The notes under the pieces were generated by a model. That model saw nothing but the letters and a program-made list of their open reading frames with translations. It searched no databases and was not told the origin of the DNA. A stretch of 15,424 bases of DNA from Rhodospirillales bacterium. Its GTDB lineage: Bacteria > Pseudomonadota > Alphaproteobacteria > Rhodospirillales > Magnetospirillaceae. Positions 1 to 7,325 of the stretch are shown in pieces; position 1 is the first letter of the stretch; each line of letters opens with the position of its first letter. The position numbers and the translations under genes were made by a program. The DNA is taken from the NCBI GenBank assembly GCA_030040955.1, contig JASHSH010000455.1, positions 1 through 15,424 on the forward strand, given 5' to 3'.

Positions 1-955
1 GGCGCTCGGCCAGGACGCCCCATATCCCGCGCCGGGCCCACACCATGGCGGCGATGGCGAGCAGTCCCAGGGCGATCAGGTACCAGCTTCCGTAGTCGCT
101 CAGCAGATCGCGCAGCGCGAAATAGACCAGGCAGCCGACGATGGGGCCCTCGATTGTGCCGATGCCCCCGATCACCACCGTGAATATCATCACCACCGTC
201 CAGTTGATGTCGAACGCCGAGTCGGGCGAAATCCGTAGCTTGGTGAGGTAGATCAGCGCGCCGATCGCTCCCGCGCCGACCGCGGCGCAGACATAGACGA
301 CGAGCTTGATGCGGCGCACGTCGACGCCCAGGCTCGCCGAGGCGGTCTCGGAGTCGCGGATCGCGGTGAGCGCGAGGCCGATCCGCGAACGCAGCAACAG
401 ATAGACCAACGCGATGGCTCCAAATCCGACCGCCAGAGCGATCCACAGCGTCCAAGCGTCGCGGGTCCAGGCATCGAAGCCGGTCATGGTCGTGGTCAGG
501 CTGGTTCCGGTGCCGGCGCCGAGCCAGATGATGTTGGCGAAAGCGAGGCGGAACACCTCGGCGACTACCCAAGTGCCGACCGCGAAATAGGCGCCGCGCA
601 GGCGGAACACCAGCCCGGCGGTGGGCAGCGCGACCAGCCCGGCCACCAGCCCGCAGACCGGCACGCAGAGGAAGGGGTTCACGCCCAGCTTGGCCGCCAG
701 CAGCACCAGCATGTAGCCGCCGATGCCGACGAAGCCTTGCTGGCCGATCGACACCAGCCCGCCGAATCCCGCCATCAGGTTCCACAGCTCGGCGAGCGCG
801 AGCGTATAGAGGAACTCGACCACGCTGCGCATGTCGCCCCGCTCCCCCCACCAGGGCATGGAGACCAGGATCAGCAGGATGGCGCAGCCGACCGCCGCCC
901 CGATCCTCGCGGTTCGGGCGGAGCGGAAGATGCGATCGGTCGGCGGCCCGCTCAT
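1..955 (-). CDS. livM: Branched-chain-type ABC importer permease LivM (3' end cut by window edge)
   Basis: Inner-membrane permease that pairs with LivH to form the channel of a HAAT-type ABC importer. The ATG at 955 opens a frame that stays open to position 2, giving 318 residues, so the last few residues and the stop lie outside. It is hydrophobic throughout. It carries the LivM-type stretch LTAIRDSETASASLGVDVRR, the cytoplasmic coupling loop that contacts the ATPases, and the family-typical GGIGTIEGPIVG near the C-terminus. The start codon overlaps the livH stop as ATGA, and GGAAGG directly upstream serves as ribosome site. It is the last visible gene of the minus-strand operon. The substrate cannot be read from the permease; context suggests an aromatic compound rather than an amino acid. 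Confidence 0.93.
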   Translation of the reverse strand, partial: MSGPPTDRIFRSARTARIGAAVGCAILLILVSMPWWGERGDMRSVVEFLYTLALAELWNLMAGFGGLVSIGQQGFVGIGGYMLVLLAAKLGVNPFLCVPVCGLVAGLVALPTAGLVFRLRGAYFAVGTWVVAEVFRLAFANIIWLGAGTGTSLTTTMTGFDAWTRDAWTLWIALAVGFGAIALVYLLLRSRIGLALTAIRDSETASASLGVDVRRIKLVVYVCAAVGAGAIGALIYLTKLRISPDSAFDINWTVVMIFTVVIGGIGTIEGPIVGCLVYFALRDLLSDYGSWYLIALGLLAIAAMVWARRGIWGVLAER

Positions 956-1824
956 CCTTCCATCCGCGTCCGCGGCAGCAGGCCTTGCGGCCGCGCGAAC
1001 AGAACCAGCAGGAAGGCGAGGTGGCCGAACAACAGCCCGATGCCCGGCGCGATGGCGAAGCCGATCGCCTGCGTGACGCCGAGGATGATCCCGCCCGCCA
1101 GCGTGCCCCACAGCGAGCCCATGCCGCCGATGATCACCGCCTCGAAGGCGAAGATCAGCCGCGCCGGGCCGCCGGCCGGATCGAAGGTGGTGCGCACCGC
1201 GAACAGGATGCCCGCGATGGCCACGATGCCCATGGCGATGGCCATGGCGAGCGCGTAGATGTGGCGCGTGTCGATCCCCATCAGTCTCGCGGTGGTCCGG
1301 TCGTCGGATGTGGCGCGGAAGGCGAGCCCGAGCGAGGTCCGCGCCAGCAGCAGCTGCAACGCGGCGATCACCGCGACGGAGGCCGCGAACGTGATCAGCG
1401 GCAGCCAGCCGATCGAGAGTCCGGCTCCCACCGAGAGGCTCGCGGTGAGCAGCCTTCCGGTCTGGAGTCCGCGCGTGTCGGCCGAGAAAATCTCGAGCAG
1501 AAGATTCTGGACGATGACCGAGAAGCCGAACGTGACCAGCAGCGGCGGCATGATGTCGTCGCCGAGCACGCGGTTGAGCAGACCGCGTTGCAGCAGATAG
1601 CCGGCCGCCGCCATGATCGCGACGACGAACGGGATGGCGGCGAGCGGATGCATGCCGGTGCCCTGCACGATGACCAGGCCGATATAGGCCGACAGCACGA
1701 TGAAATCGCCATGCGCGAGGTTCACCATCCGCATGATGCCGAAGGCAAGCGACAGGCCGCCCGCGAACAGCGCGTACAGCCCGCCCAGCAGCGCGCCCTG
1801 GATGACGACTTGCACCCAGTCCAT
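952..1824 (-). CDS. livH: Branched-chain-type ABC importer permease LivH
   Basis: Second membrane permease of the importer, 290 residues, the usual LivH length. The N-terminus (MDWVQVVIQGALLGGLYALFAGG) and the stretch LAFGIMRMVNLAHGDFIVLSAY are typical of LivH. Near residue 190, FRATSDDRTTARLMGIDTRHIYAL is the cytoplasmic coupling loop, and IGGMGSLWGTLAGG follows. I chose the ATG at 1824 rather than the longer open frame because homology begins there, CGGAG lies just upstream, and it falls 2 bp after the livF stop. It overlaps livM by 4 bp, so the two permeases are probably translationally coupled. Confidence 0.94.
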   Translation of the reverse strand: MDWVQVVIQGALLGGLYALFAGGLSLAFGIMRMVNLAHGDFIVLSAYIGLVIVQGTGMHPLAAIPFVVAIMAAAGYLLQRGLLNRVLGDDIMPPLLVTFGFSVIVQNLLLEIFSADTRGLQTGRLLTASLSVGAGLSIGWLPLITFAASVAVIAALQLLLARTSLGLAFRATSDDRTTARLMGIDTRHIYALAMAIAMGIVAIAGILFAVRTTFDPAGGPARLIFAFEAVIIGGMGSLWGTLAGGIILGVTQAIGFAIAPGIGLLFGHLAFLLVLFARPQGLLPRTRMEG

Positions 1825-1826
1825 CG

Positions 1827-2525
1827 TCAGGCTCCGAAATAGGCCGCCGCGATGCGCTCGCGGGTCAGCGTCGTCGGATCGCCGGAAAGCGTCACGCGGC
1901 CTTCCTGGAAGCAATAGACGCGATCCGCGATCTTCAGCGCCTGGCCGATATCCTGCTCGATCACCAGCAGCGACGTGCCCTCGGCGACGATGCCGGGCAG
2001 CGCGCGATACAAATCGCGCACCACCACCGGCGCCAGGCCGAGCGAAATTTCGTCGCACAACAGGAGCCGCGGGTTCGACATGAGCGCCCGGCCGATCGCG
2101 GCCATCTGCTGCTCGCCGCCCGAGAGCGACGTCCCCGGCTGGCGCCGCCGCTCGGCCAGGCGCGGGAACAGCGACCAGACGCGATCGAGCGTCCACGGTC
2201 CCGGCCGCCGCCGGTAGGCGCCGATGCGCAGGTTCTCCTCGACGGACAGGCTGGGAAACAGCTTGCGCCCCTCCGGTACCATCGCGATGCCCATCGCCAG
2301 TATCTCGTGCGCTTGGATTCCACCGATGGGACCGCCATCGAACAGGATCGATTCGCGCCTGGCCGGAAGAAGTCCCGTCACCGCGCGGAGAAAGGTCGAC
2401 TTGCCGGCGCCGTTGGCGCCGATCACCGCCACCGTCTCGCCGGCGTCGAGGTCGAGCTCGATTCCGAACAGTGCCTGGAAATCGCCGTAGAAGGCTTCGA
2501 GGCCGCGAACCGCGAGCAGGCTCAT
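1827..2525 (-). CDS. livF: ABC importer ATP-binding protein LivF
   Basis: Cytoplasmic ATPase of the importer, 232 residues, normal LivF length. Walker A is GANGAGKST (36-44), the signature is LSGGE (134-138) and Walker B is RLLLCDE (153-159), so the ATPase site looks intact. The switch position reads IEQD, with glutamine instead of histidine. As I recall this is usual in LivF, where LivG keeps IEH. The ATG overlaps the livG stop (ATGA) and the gene ends 2 bp before livH. LivF and LivG should form the heterodimeric motor under LivHM. Confidence 0.95.
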   Translation of the reverse strand: MSLLAVRGLEAFYGDFQALFGIELDLDAGETVAVIGANGAGKSTFLRAVTGLLPARRESILFDGGPIGGIQAHEILAMGIAMVPEGRKLFPSLSVEENLRIGAYRRRPGPWTLDRVWSLFPRLAERRRQPGTSLSGGEQQMAAIGRALMSNPRLLLCDEISLGLAPVVVRDLYRALPGIVAEGTSLLVIEQDIGQALKIADRVYCFQEGRVTLSGDPTTLTRERIAAAYFGA

Positions 2526-3247
2526 TCGACGGCGATGCCCATATAGGTTTCCTGCACCTCGGGACTCGCCATCACCGAAGCCGGGTCGCCCTGCGTGAGC
2601 AGTTTGCCGAACACCATCACCGCGAGCCGGTCGACCACGGCCGTGAGCGCGTGCACGATATGCTCGATCCAGATGATCGAAACGCCCTGGCGGCGGATGT
2701 CGCGCACAGTGCCGATCAGCTCCCGCACCTCGTGCTCGGTGAGTCCGCCGGCGATCTCGTCGAGCAGCAACGCGCGGGGACGGGTGGCGAGCGCGCGGGC
2801 GAGCTCGAGGCGCTTGCGGTCGAGCAGCGGGAGCGTACCGGCGAGGCGGTTGCCGAGCCTGGCCAGGCCGGTGGTCTCGAGGATCGCGATCGAGTCGGCA
2901 TAGGCTTCCCGTTCGCCCAGGCCCGCGCCATGCGTCGCGCCGACGAGCACGTTCTCGAACACCGTCATGCCGCCGAAGGGATGCGGGATCTGGTAGGTGC
3001 GGCCGATACCGGCATGGCAGCGCCGATGCGGCGGCAGTTGGGTGATATCCGCATCACCGAACAGGATGCGCCCGCCATCGGCGCGCAGGTCGCCGGTGAT
3101 CAGGTTGAACATCGTGGTCTTGCCGGCGCCGTTGGGTCCGATGACTCCCAGCGCCTCGCCCTCGGCAAGGGCCAGCGTGAGCCCATCGACCGCCGCCAGC
3201 GCACCGAAGCGCTTCGTCAGGGATTCCAGGCGAAGCAGCTCGGCCAT
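2522..3247 (-). CDS. livG: ABC importer ATP-binding protein LivG with degenerate signature motif
   Basis: Cytoplasmic ATPase, 241 residues. Walker A is GPNGAGKTT (about 37-45), Walker B is ALLLDE followed by IAGGLTEHE (the family-typical D-loop region), and the switch is IEH. The expected LSxGQ signature is replaced by LPLLDRKRLELARAL; the surrounding KRLELARAL is conserved but the Gly-Gln is absent. I recall similar divergent signatures in a subgroup of alphaproteobacterial LivG-like proteins, so it is likely functional, with the second ATP site completed by the intact LivF signature. The ATG at 3247 has a weak ribosome site. It follows a 58-bp gap with a strong hairpin after the binding-protein gene. 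Confidence 0.93.
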   Translation of the reverse strand: MAELLRLESLTKRFGALAAVDGLTLALAEGEALGVIGPNGAGKTTMFNLITGDLRADGGRILFGDADITQLPPHRRCHAGIGRTYQIPHPFGGMTVFENVLVGATHGAGLGEREAYADSIAILETTGLARLGNRLAGTLPLLDRKRLELARALATRPRALLLDEIAGGLTEHEVRELIGTVRDIRRQGVSIIWIEHIVHALTAVVDRLAVMVFGKLLTQGDPASVMASPEVQETYMGIAVE

Positions 3248-3271
3248 GGATGGTTACCGCGGAACCGAAGC

Positions 3272-3298
3272 GGCGGGGCGGCGTCATGCCGCCCCGCC
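3272..3298 (-). terminator. Strong GC hairpin between binding-protein gene and livG
   Basis: A perfect 11-bp stem (GGCGGGGCGGC with its complement) closes a 5-nt loop, starting 7 bases after the stop of the binding-protein gene. No T-run follows on the minus strand, so it is not a classical intrinsic terminator. Hairpins in this place often protect the upstream message or cause partial termination, giving more binding protein than membrane components. That role is inferred here. Confidence 0.6.
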
Positions 3299-3305
3299 CG
3301 CCAAA

Positions 3306-4592
3306 TCAGGCGATCGGCTCCATCTTACCGCCCGTCGGGATGTTCGGCGCGGTTTTGTTGTCGACGATGACCAGATCGTATTTGTGCTTCCCGCCCAGGC
3401 GCCACTGGCCGCCGACCAGCGGCGTCTTGGAGACGTTCTTGAACGGGCCCGGCCCGCCCCAGGCGATCGGACCGACGATCGTGTCGAGCTTGGTCTTGGT
3501 GACCGCGTCGAGGATCGCCTTGCGGTCGCCGGGACCCGCGGAGCGCTTCAGCACGTCGGCGGCGACCTCGAGCAGCGAGTGGCCGAAGCCGATCGGCTGC
3601 GTCCACTGTTTGCCAGTCGCCTTTTCGTAGGAATCGGCGAGCTCCTTGCTGCTCTGCCCGGTGAGCGAGGACTTGAAGGGGTGGTTCGGCGTCCACCACA
3701 CCTCGGTCGAGATATTGTTGCCGGTGTCGCCGAGCGACTCGATGACGATCGGGAACAGCAGCGCCTTGCCGACCGACATCGCCTTGGGCTTGTAGCCCTG
3801 CTGGATCGCCTGGGTCCAGAACGTCTTGATGTCGGGTGGAATCACCACGCCGGTCACGATCTCGACCTTGCCGTCCTTGAAGGCGTTGATCTGCGAGGTG
3901 AAGTTGTCGTTGAGGTTCTGGTAGCGGCCCGGATCGATCAGCTTGTAGCCCTTCTGCGCGAGCGGGCCGGGAAAGCCGTGTTCCTTGTCGCCCCAGGCAT
4001 TACCGTCGCCGTCATTGGGGAACAGCCCGCCGACCACCTTGTCGGTCGGCACCGAGTCCCACATGTTGGTGAAGACCGCGATCACGTCCTCGAGGCCCCA
4101 GAAATAGTGGTACGTGAATTTGAACCCGGTGTCGGGCTTGCCGCCGCGGGCGAAGAACCAGGGCTGCCACGGCGCGACGGTGGAGACGCACGGCACTTCG
4201 TTCAGTTCGCACTGGTCGGAGACGGGGTTGGTGGTCTCGGGCGTCGAGGCCACCAGCATCAGATCGACCTTCTCCTTGAGGATCAGGTCGGCCGCCACTT
4301 CCGCGGCGCGGTTGGGATCGGATTGGCTGTCCTTGGTGTAGATGTTCACCTGGACGTTCTTGCCGCCGACCTTGACGCCGTTGGCGAGAATGCTGCCGGC
4401 GGTCTTGATGACGAAGCTGTCGGCCTCGCCGAACGGGGCCAGCGGCCCGGTCTGCGGGCTGACATAGCCGATCTTGAAAACGCGGTCCTCGGCGATGGCC
4501 GGGAACCCGATGCCGCTGATGGCGACGGCCGCGCCGCCCGCTTTGAGCATGGTGCGGCGCGTTAGTGACGGCGTTCTTGCCTCCTTGGTCAT
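3306..4592 (-). CDS. Tat-exported periplasmic substrate-binding protein of branched-chain-type ABC importer
   Basis: Periplasmic ligand-capturing protein of the Peripla_BP_6 family, 428 residues. The N-terminus has a twin-arginine signal: TRRTMLK at 11-17, a hydrophobic stretch AGGAAVAISGIGF, then AIA-ED with predicted cleavage after residue 34. The mature protein opens with FKIGYVSPQTGPLAPFGE, the family's usual first strand and ligand loop. I chose the ATG at 4592, not the longer frame, because a strong GGGAGGAGG ribosome site lies just upstream and the Tat signal then has normal length. It sits 38 bp after hapF and precedes livGFHM. The ligand is unknown; linkage to hydroquinone genes suggests an aromatic acid, phenol or glycoside. 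Confidence 0.93.
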   Translation of the reverse strand: MTKEARTPSLTRRTMLKAGGAAVAISGIGFPAIAEDRVFKIGYVSPQTGPLAPFGEADSFVIKTAGSILANGVKVGGKNVQVNIYTKDSQSDPNRAAEVAADLILKEKVDLMLVASTPETTNPVSDQCELNEVPCVSTVAPWQPWFFARGGKPDTGFKFTYHYFWGLEDVIAVFTNMWDSVPTDKVVGGLFPNDGDGNAWGDKEHGFPGPLAQKGYKLIDPGRYQNLNDNFTSQINAFKDGKVEIVTGVVIPPDIKTFWTQAIQQGYKPKAMSVGKALLFPIVIESLGDTGNNISTEVWWTPNHPFKSSLTGQSSKELADSYEKATGKQWTQPIGFGHSLLEVAADVLKRSAGPGDRKAILDAVTKTKLDTIVGPIAWGGPGPFKNVSKTPLVGGQWRLGGKHKYDLVIVDNKTAPNIPTGGKMEPIA

Positions 4593-4630
4593 TGCAGTCC
4601 CTCCTCCCTGAGATGTTGAACCTTGCGCGA

Positions 4631-5701
4631 TCAAGCCGGCCGGCGACCAAAATAGGCGTCGTCGAGCAGCTTGCGTATGCCCGCCCGCTCGAGCGGGCGC
4701 GGATTCGGATAGGGTGCCGCCAGCGCCAGATCGGCGGCGCGGTCGAGATCGCTTTCGCGCATCCCGAAGTCAGCCAACGCCAGCTTCGCGCCGCAACGCT
4801 TGGCGAGATCGAACAGCCCGCCCGGCGCCGCCGCGCCATCGACCCCGAGCGCGCGAGCCACGCGCGACATCGCTTCGGGAGCGGCGGGCGCGTTGTAGGC
4901 GGCGGCGTGCGGCAGCACCACGGTGTGCACCTCCGCATGCGGCAGGTTGAAGCTGCCGCCGAGCGTGTGGCAGAGCTTGTGGTGCAGCGCCATCGCCGAG
5001 GCCCCCAGGCAGGTTCCGGCGAGCCAGGCGCCATAGAGCGTGTCCGCCCGCGCTCCCAAATCGCCAGGCGATTCCACCGCCCGCACCAGGCTGCGCGCGA
5101 GGGCGCGAATTCCCTCCTCGGCCATCATCGCCGTGATCGGATTCGCGTCGATCGCGTACAGGGCCTCGACGCAATGGGCGACGGCGTTCATCCCGCTCGG
5201 CCCGGTGATCTCGGGCGGCAGGCTCACCAGCAGCGACGGATCGTAGATGACCGAGCGCGGCAGAACCCGCGGGTCGCGGCCGGTGCGCTTCGCCCCGCCC
5301 TCGGTCAGGCCCCAGATCGAGGTCATCTCCGAGCCGGCATAGGTGGTCGGAATGGCGATGATCGGGGTGCCGAGTTCGAGCGCGATGGCCTTGGCGAGCC
5401 CGGTGGTCGACCCGCCGCCCACCGCCACGGTGACGTCGGCGCCGAGCCGCTTGACCTCGTCGCGGGCCGCGCGCGCGATCTCGACAGGGACATGCATCGC
5501 GGCCCGATCGAAAATGCCGACGCAGGCCGCGCCCAGCCGCCGGGCGATATCGGCCGCCTGGTCGCGCTGCGGCGGCGTTGCCAGCACCAGGGCGCGCGCG
5601 ACATTCAGCGCCTTGATCTCCTCGCCGAGCCTGTCGAGCGCACCGATGCCGAATACGACGCGCGCCGGCATGGCGCGATAGGTGAAGGCCGGCAGCGTCA
5701 T
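4631..5701 (-). CDS. hapF: Maleylacetate reductase (iron-containing alcohol dehydrogenase family)
   Basis: Reduces maleylacetate to 3-oxoadipate with NAD(P)H, the step after ring cleavage and aldehyde oxidation. It has 356 residues, the usual length. GGGSTT (95-100) is the nucleotide loop and IPTTYAGSEMT (117-127) is conserved in the family. The C-terminal half has GMNAVAHCVEAL (170-181) and a His cluster, HHKLCHTLGGSFNLPHAEVH (240-259), in the region that carries metal ligands in iron-type alcohol dehydrogenases. The ATG at 5701 overlaps the catJ stop (ATGA) and has GGAGG upstream; the longer open frame lies inside catJ and is ignored. A hydroxyquinol or chloroaromatic pathway would use the same enzyme, but the neighbouring HapCD-type dioxygenase points to hydroquinone. 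Confidence 0.9.
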   Translation of the reverse strand: MTLPAFTYRAMPARVVFGIGALDRLGEEIKALNVARALVLATPPQRDQAADIARRLGAACVGIFDRAAMHVPVEIARAARDEVKRLGADVTVAVGGGSTTGLAKAIALELGTPIIAIPTTYAGSEMTSIWGLTEGGAKRTGRDPRVLPRSVIYDPSLLVSLPPEITGPSGMNAVAHCVEALYAIDANPITAMMAEEGIRALARSLVRAVESPGDLGARADTLYGAWLAGTCLGASAMALHHKLCHTLGGSFNLPHAEVHTVVLPHAAAYNAPAAPEAMSRVARALGVDGAAAPGGLFDLAKRCGAKLALADFGMRESDLDRAADLALAAPYPNPRPLERAGIRKLLDDAYFGRRPA

Positions 5702-6474
5702 TCCGCCGCCTCCGCATGCGCCCGCGCGGTGCGGGCTTCCAACGCGCGCAGTGCCGAAAGCTCGGCCGCGCTCGGCGGCCGGGTCACCGCCAGTGCGTCT
5801 GCCACCCGCAGCTTCCATCCCGTAGCGGCCTTTGCCTGCTCGACGGAGACGCCGGGGTGGATGCTAGTCAGCGTCAGCTCGCGGGTGACGGGATCGGGCG
5901 TGAGCATGCCGAGATCCGTGATGACGCGCGTCGGGCCTCCGCCGGGTGCGTGATACCGGTCGCGGCTCGATCCGCCCTCGGCGTGGCCGAGCGAGGTGGT
6001 GAAGTCGATCCGGTCGACGAAACTGCGCGCCGATTGCCGCGCGATTACGAACACCTCGCCCGCCGAGGTGGCGATCTCCGACGCGCCTCCCGCGCCGGGC
6101 AGGCGCACCGACGGCTTGTCGTAGTCGCCGATCACGGTGGTGTTGATGTTGCCGTAGCGATCGATTTGCGCCGCCGCCAGGAAGCCGACGTCGATCCGTC
6201 CGCCTTGCAGCCAGTAGCGGAACATCTCGGGCACCGAGACGACGGTGAGCGCGGATTCGGCCAGCTCACCGTCGCCGATCGACAGCGGCAGCACCTCGGG
6301 CCGCGATCCGATGGTGCCCGACTCGTAGATCAGCACGATATTGGGCGCGTGCGTCAGCCGCGCGAGATTGGCGGCGGCGCTCGGCAATCCGATGCCGACG
6401 AAGCAGACCGTGCGGTCGGCGAGCTGCCGCGCCGCCACCACCGTCATCAGCTCGTCGGCGGTATAGTCAGGCAT
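5698..6474 (-). CDS. catJ: 3-oxoadipate CoA-transferase subunit B (CatJ / glutaconate CoA-transferase beta type)
   Basis: Beta subunit of a family I CoA-transferase that moves CoA from succinyl-CoA to 3-oxoadipate. It has 258 residues, close to the about 260 I recall for CatJ of Pseudomonas sp. B13. It shows the Gct-type pattern: ESGTIGSRPEVLPLSIGD from residue 51, then LQGGRIDVGFLAAAQID and YGNINTTVIGDYDKPSVRLPGAGGASEIA. E51 is the expected catalytic glutamate that forms the glutamyl-CoA intermediate. The ATG at 6474 overlaps catI by 8 bp and has GGAAGG upstream. Substrate assignment comes from maleylacetate reductase next door; by sequence alone it could act on another dicarboxylic acid. 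Confidence 0.87.
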   Translation of the reverse strand: MPDYTADELMTVVAARQLADRTVCFVGIGLPSAAANLARLTHAPNIVLIYESGTIGSRPEVLPLSIGDGELAESALTVVSVPEMFRYWLQGGRIDVGFLAAAQIDRYGNINTTVIGDYDKPSVRLPGAGGASEIATSAGEVFVIARQSARSFVDRIDFTTSLGHAEGGSSRDRYHAPGGGPTRVITDLGMLTPDPVTRELTLTSIHPGVSVEQAKAATGWKLRVADALAVTRPPSAAELSALRALEARTARAHAEAAE

Positions 6475-7321
6475 TGGCCGCCTTCCGGACTCGTTCCTCG
6501 TATTCGCCGAAGTCGCCGGTCTCGAGCACATTCTCGCGCATCCAGGCGAGGAAGGTCCGCCGGTCGCGCGAGATCGCGTCCCAGCGCTTGTAAAATCCGT
6601 TGTCGCGGGCGTAGTAGCCGTGCGCGTAGGAGGGCGCGGCGCCGCGCGGCACATGCGCGATCGCGCTCACCACCCAGGACGGCAGCACCGTCGCGTTGGG
6701 ACCCGCGGCCAAGTCCTCCACGATCTCCTCGACCGTCACGATCGCGCGCTTGGCGGCCAGCACCGCTTCCTTCTGCACCCCGACGATGCCCCAAATCAGT
6801 ACATTGCCCGCGCGGTCGGCCTTCTGCGCGTGGATCACCGCGACGTCCGGGCGCAGCGCGGGCACGGCCGCCAGCCGTTCGCCGGTGAACGGGCACTCGA
6901 CCGAGCGGATGTTCGGATTGTGCTTGGCGAGATCGCTGCCGAGATAGCCGCGCAACGCGGCGAAGGGCAGGCCGGACGCGCCGGCGGCGTAGGCCGAGGC
7001 CATCGCCGCGTGGCCGTGCTCCTCGTAGGCAAGCGGTTGCGGCCAGCCATGCTCGATCGCGTCGCGGAATCGGTGCAGCGAGCCGACGCCGGGATTGCCG
7101 CCCCAGGAGAAGATCAGCTTGCGCGCGCAGCCCATCCCGATCAGCTGGTCGTAGATCAGGTCGGGGGTCATCCGGATCAGCGTCAGGTCGCGTCGTTCCT
7201 GCCGGATCACCTCGTGGCCGGCGGCCATCGGAATCAGGTGGGTGAAGCCCTCCATCGCCACGCTGTCGCCATCGTGGATGTGGGTGGCGATGGCCTCGGC
7301 CAGGGAGACGAACGCGGTCAT
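6467..7321 (-). CDS. catI: 3-oxoadipate CoA-transferase subunit A (CatI / glutaconate CoA-transferase alpha type)
   Basis: Alpha subunit partner of catJ, 284 residues, close to the about 280 of B13 CatI. The N-terminus DGDSVAMEGFTHLIP (17-31) is the CoA-transferase glycine-loop region. It is followed by TLIRMTPDLIYDQLIGMGCARKLIFSWGGNPGVGSLHRFRD, a hallmark of the Gct/CatI branch rather than the PcaI branch. The ATG at 7321 lies 4 bp after the hapE stop. Overlap with catJ suggests coupled synthesis of equal subunit amounts. It would activate 3-oxoadipate for thiolytic cleavage; the thiolase is not in this window. Confidence 0.87.
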   Translation of the reverse strand: MTAFVSLAEAIATHIHDGDSVAMEGFTHLIPMAAGHEVIRQERRDLTLIRMTPDLIYDQLIGMGCARKLIFSWGGNPGVGSLHRFRDAIEHGWPQPLAYEEHGHAAMASAYAAGASGLPFAALRGYLGSDLAKHNPNIRSVECPFTGERLAAVPALRPDVAVIHAQKADRAGNVLIWGIVGVQKEAVLAAKRAIVTVEEIVEDLAAGPNATVLPSWVVSAIAHVPRGAAPSYAHGYYARDNGFYKRWDAISRDRRTFLAWMRENVLETGDFGEYEERVRKAANA

Positions 7322-7325
7322 CGCT

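Noticed and set aside
985..1842. Long plus-strand open frames opposite livH and livF (also 737-1258, 2471-3370, 2997-4565)
   Set aside because: They mirror the minus-strand genes, are full of Arg/Asp/Gly/His without domain patterns, and arise from high-GC third positions of the real genes.
4565..6888. Long plus-strand frames opposite hapF, catJ and catI
   Set aside because: Antisense shadows of well-recognised enzymes; no ribosome sites or family patterns.
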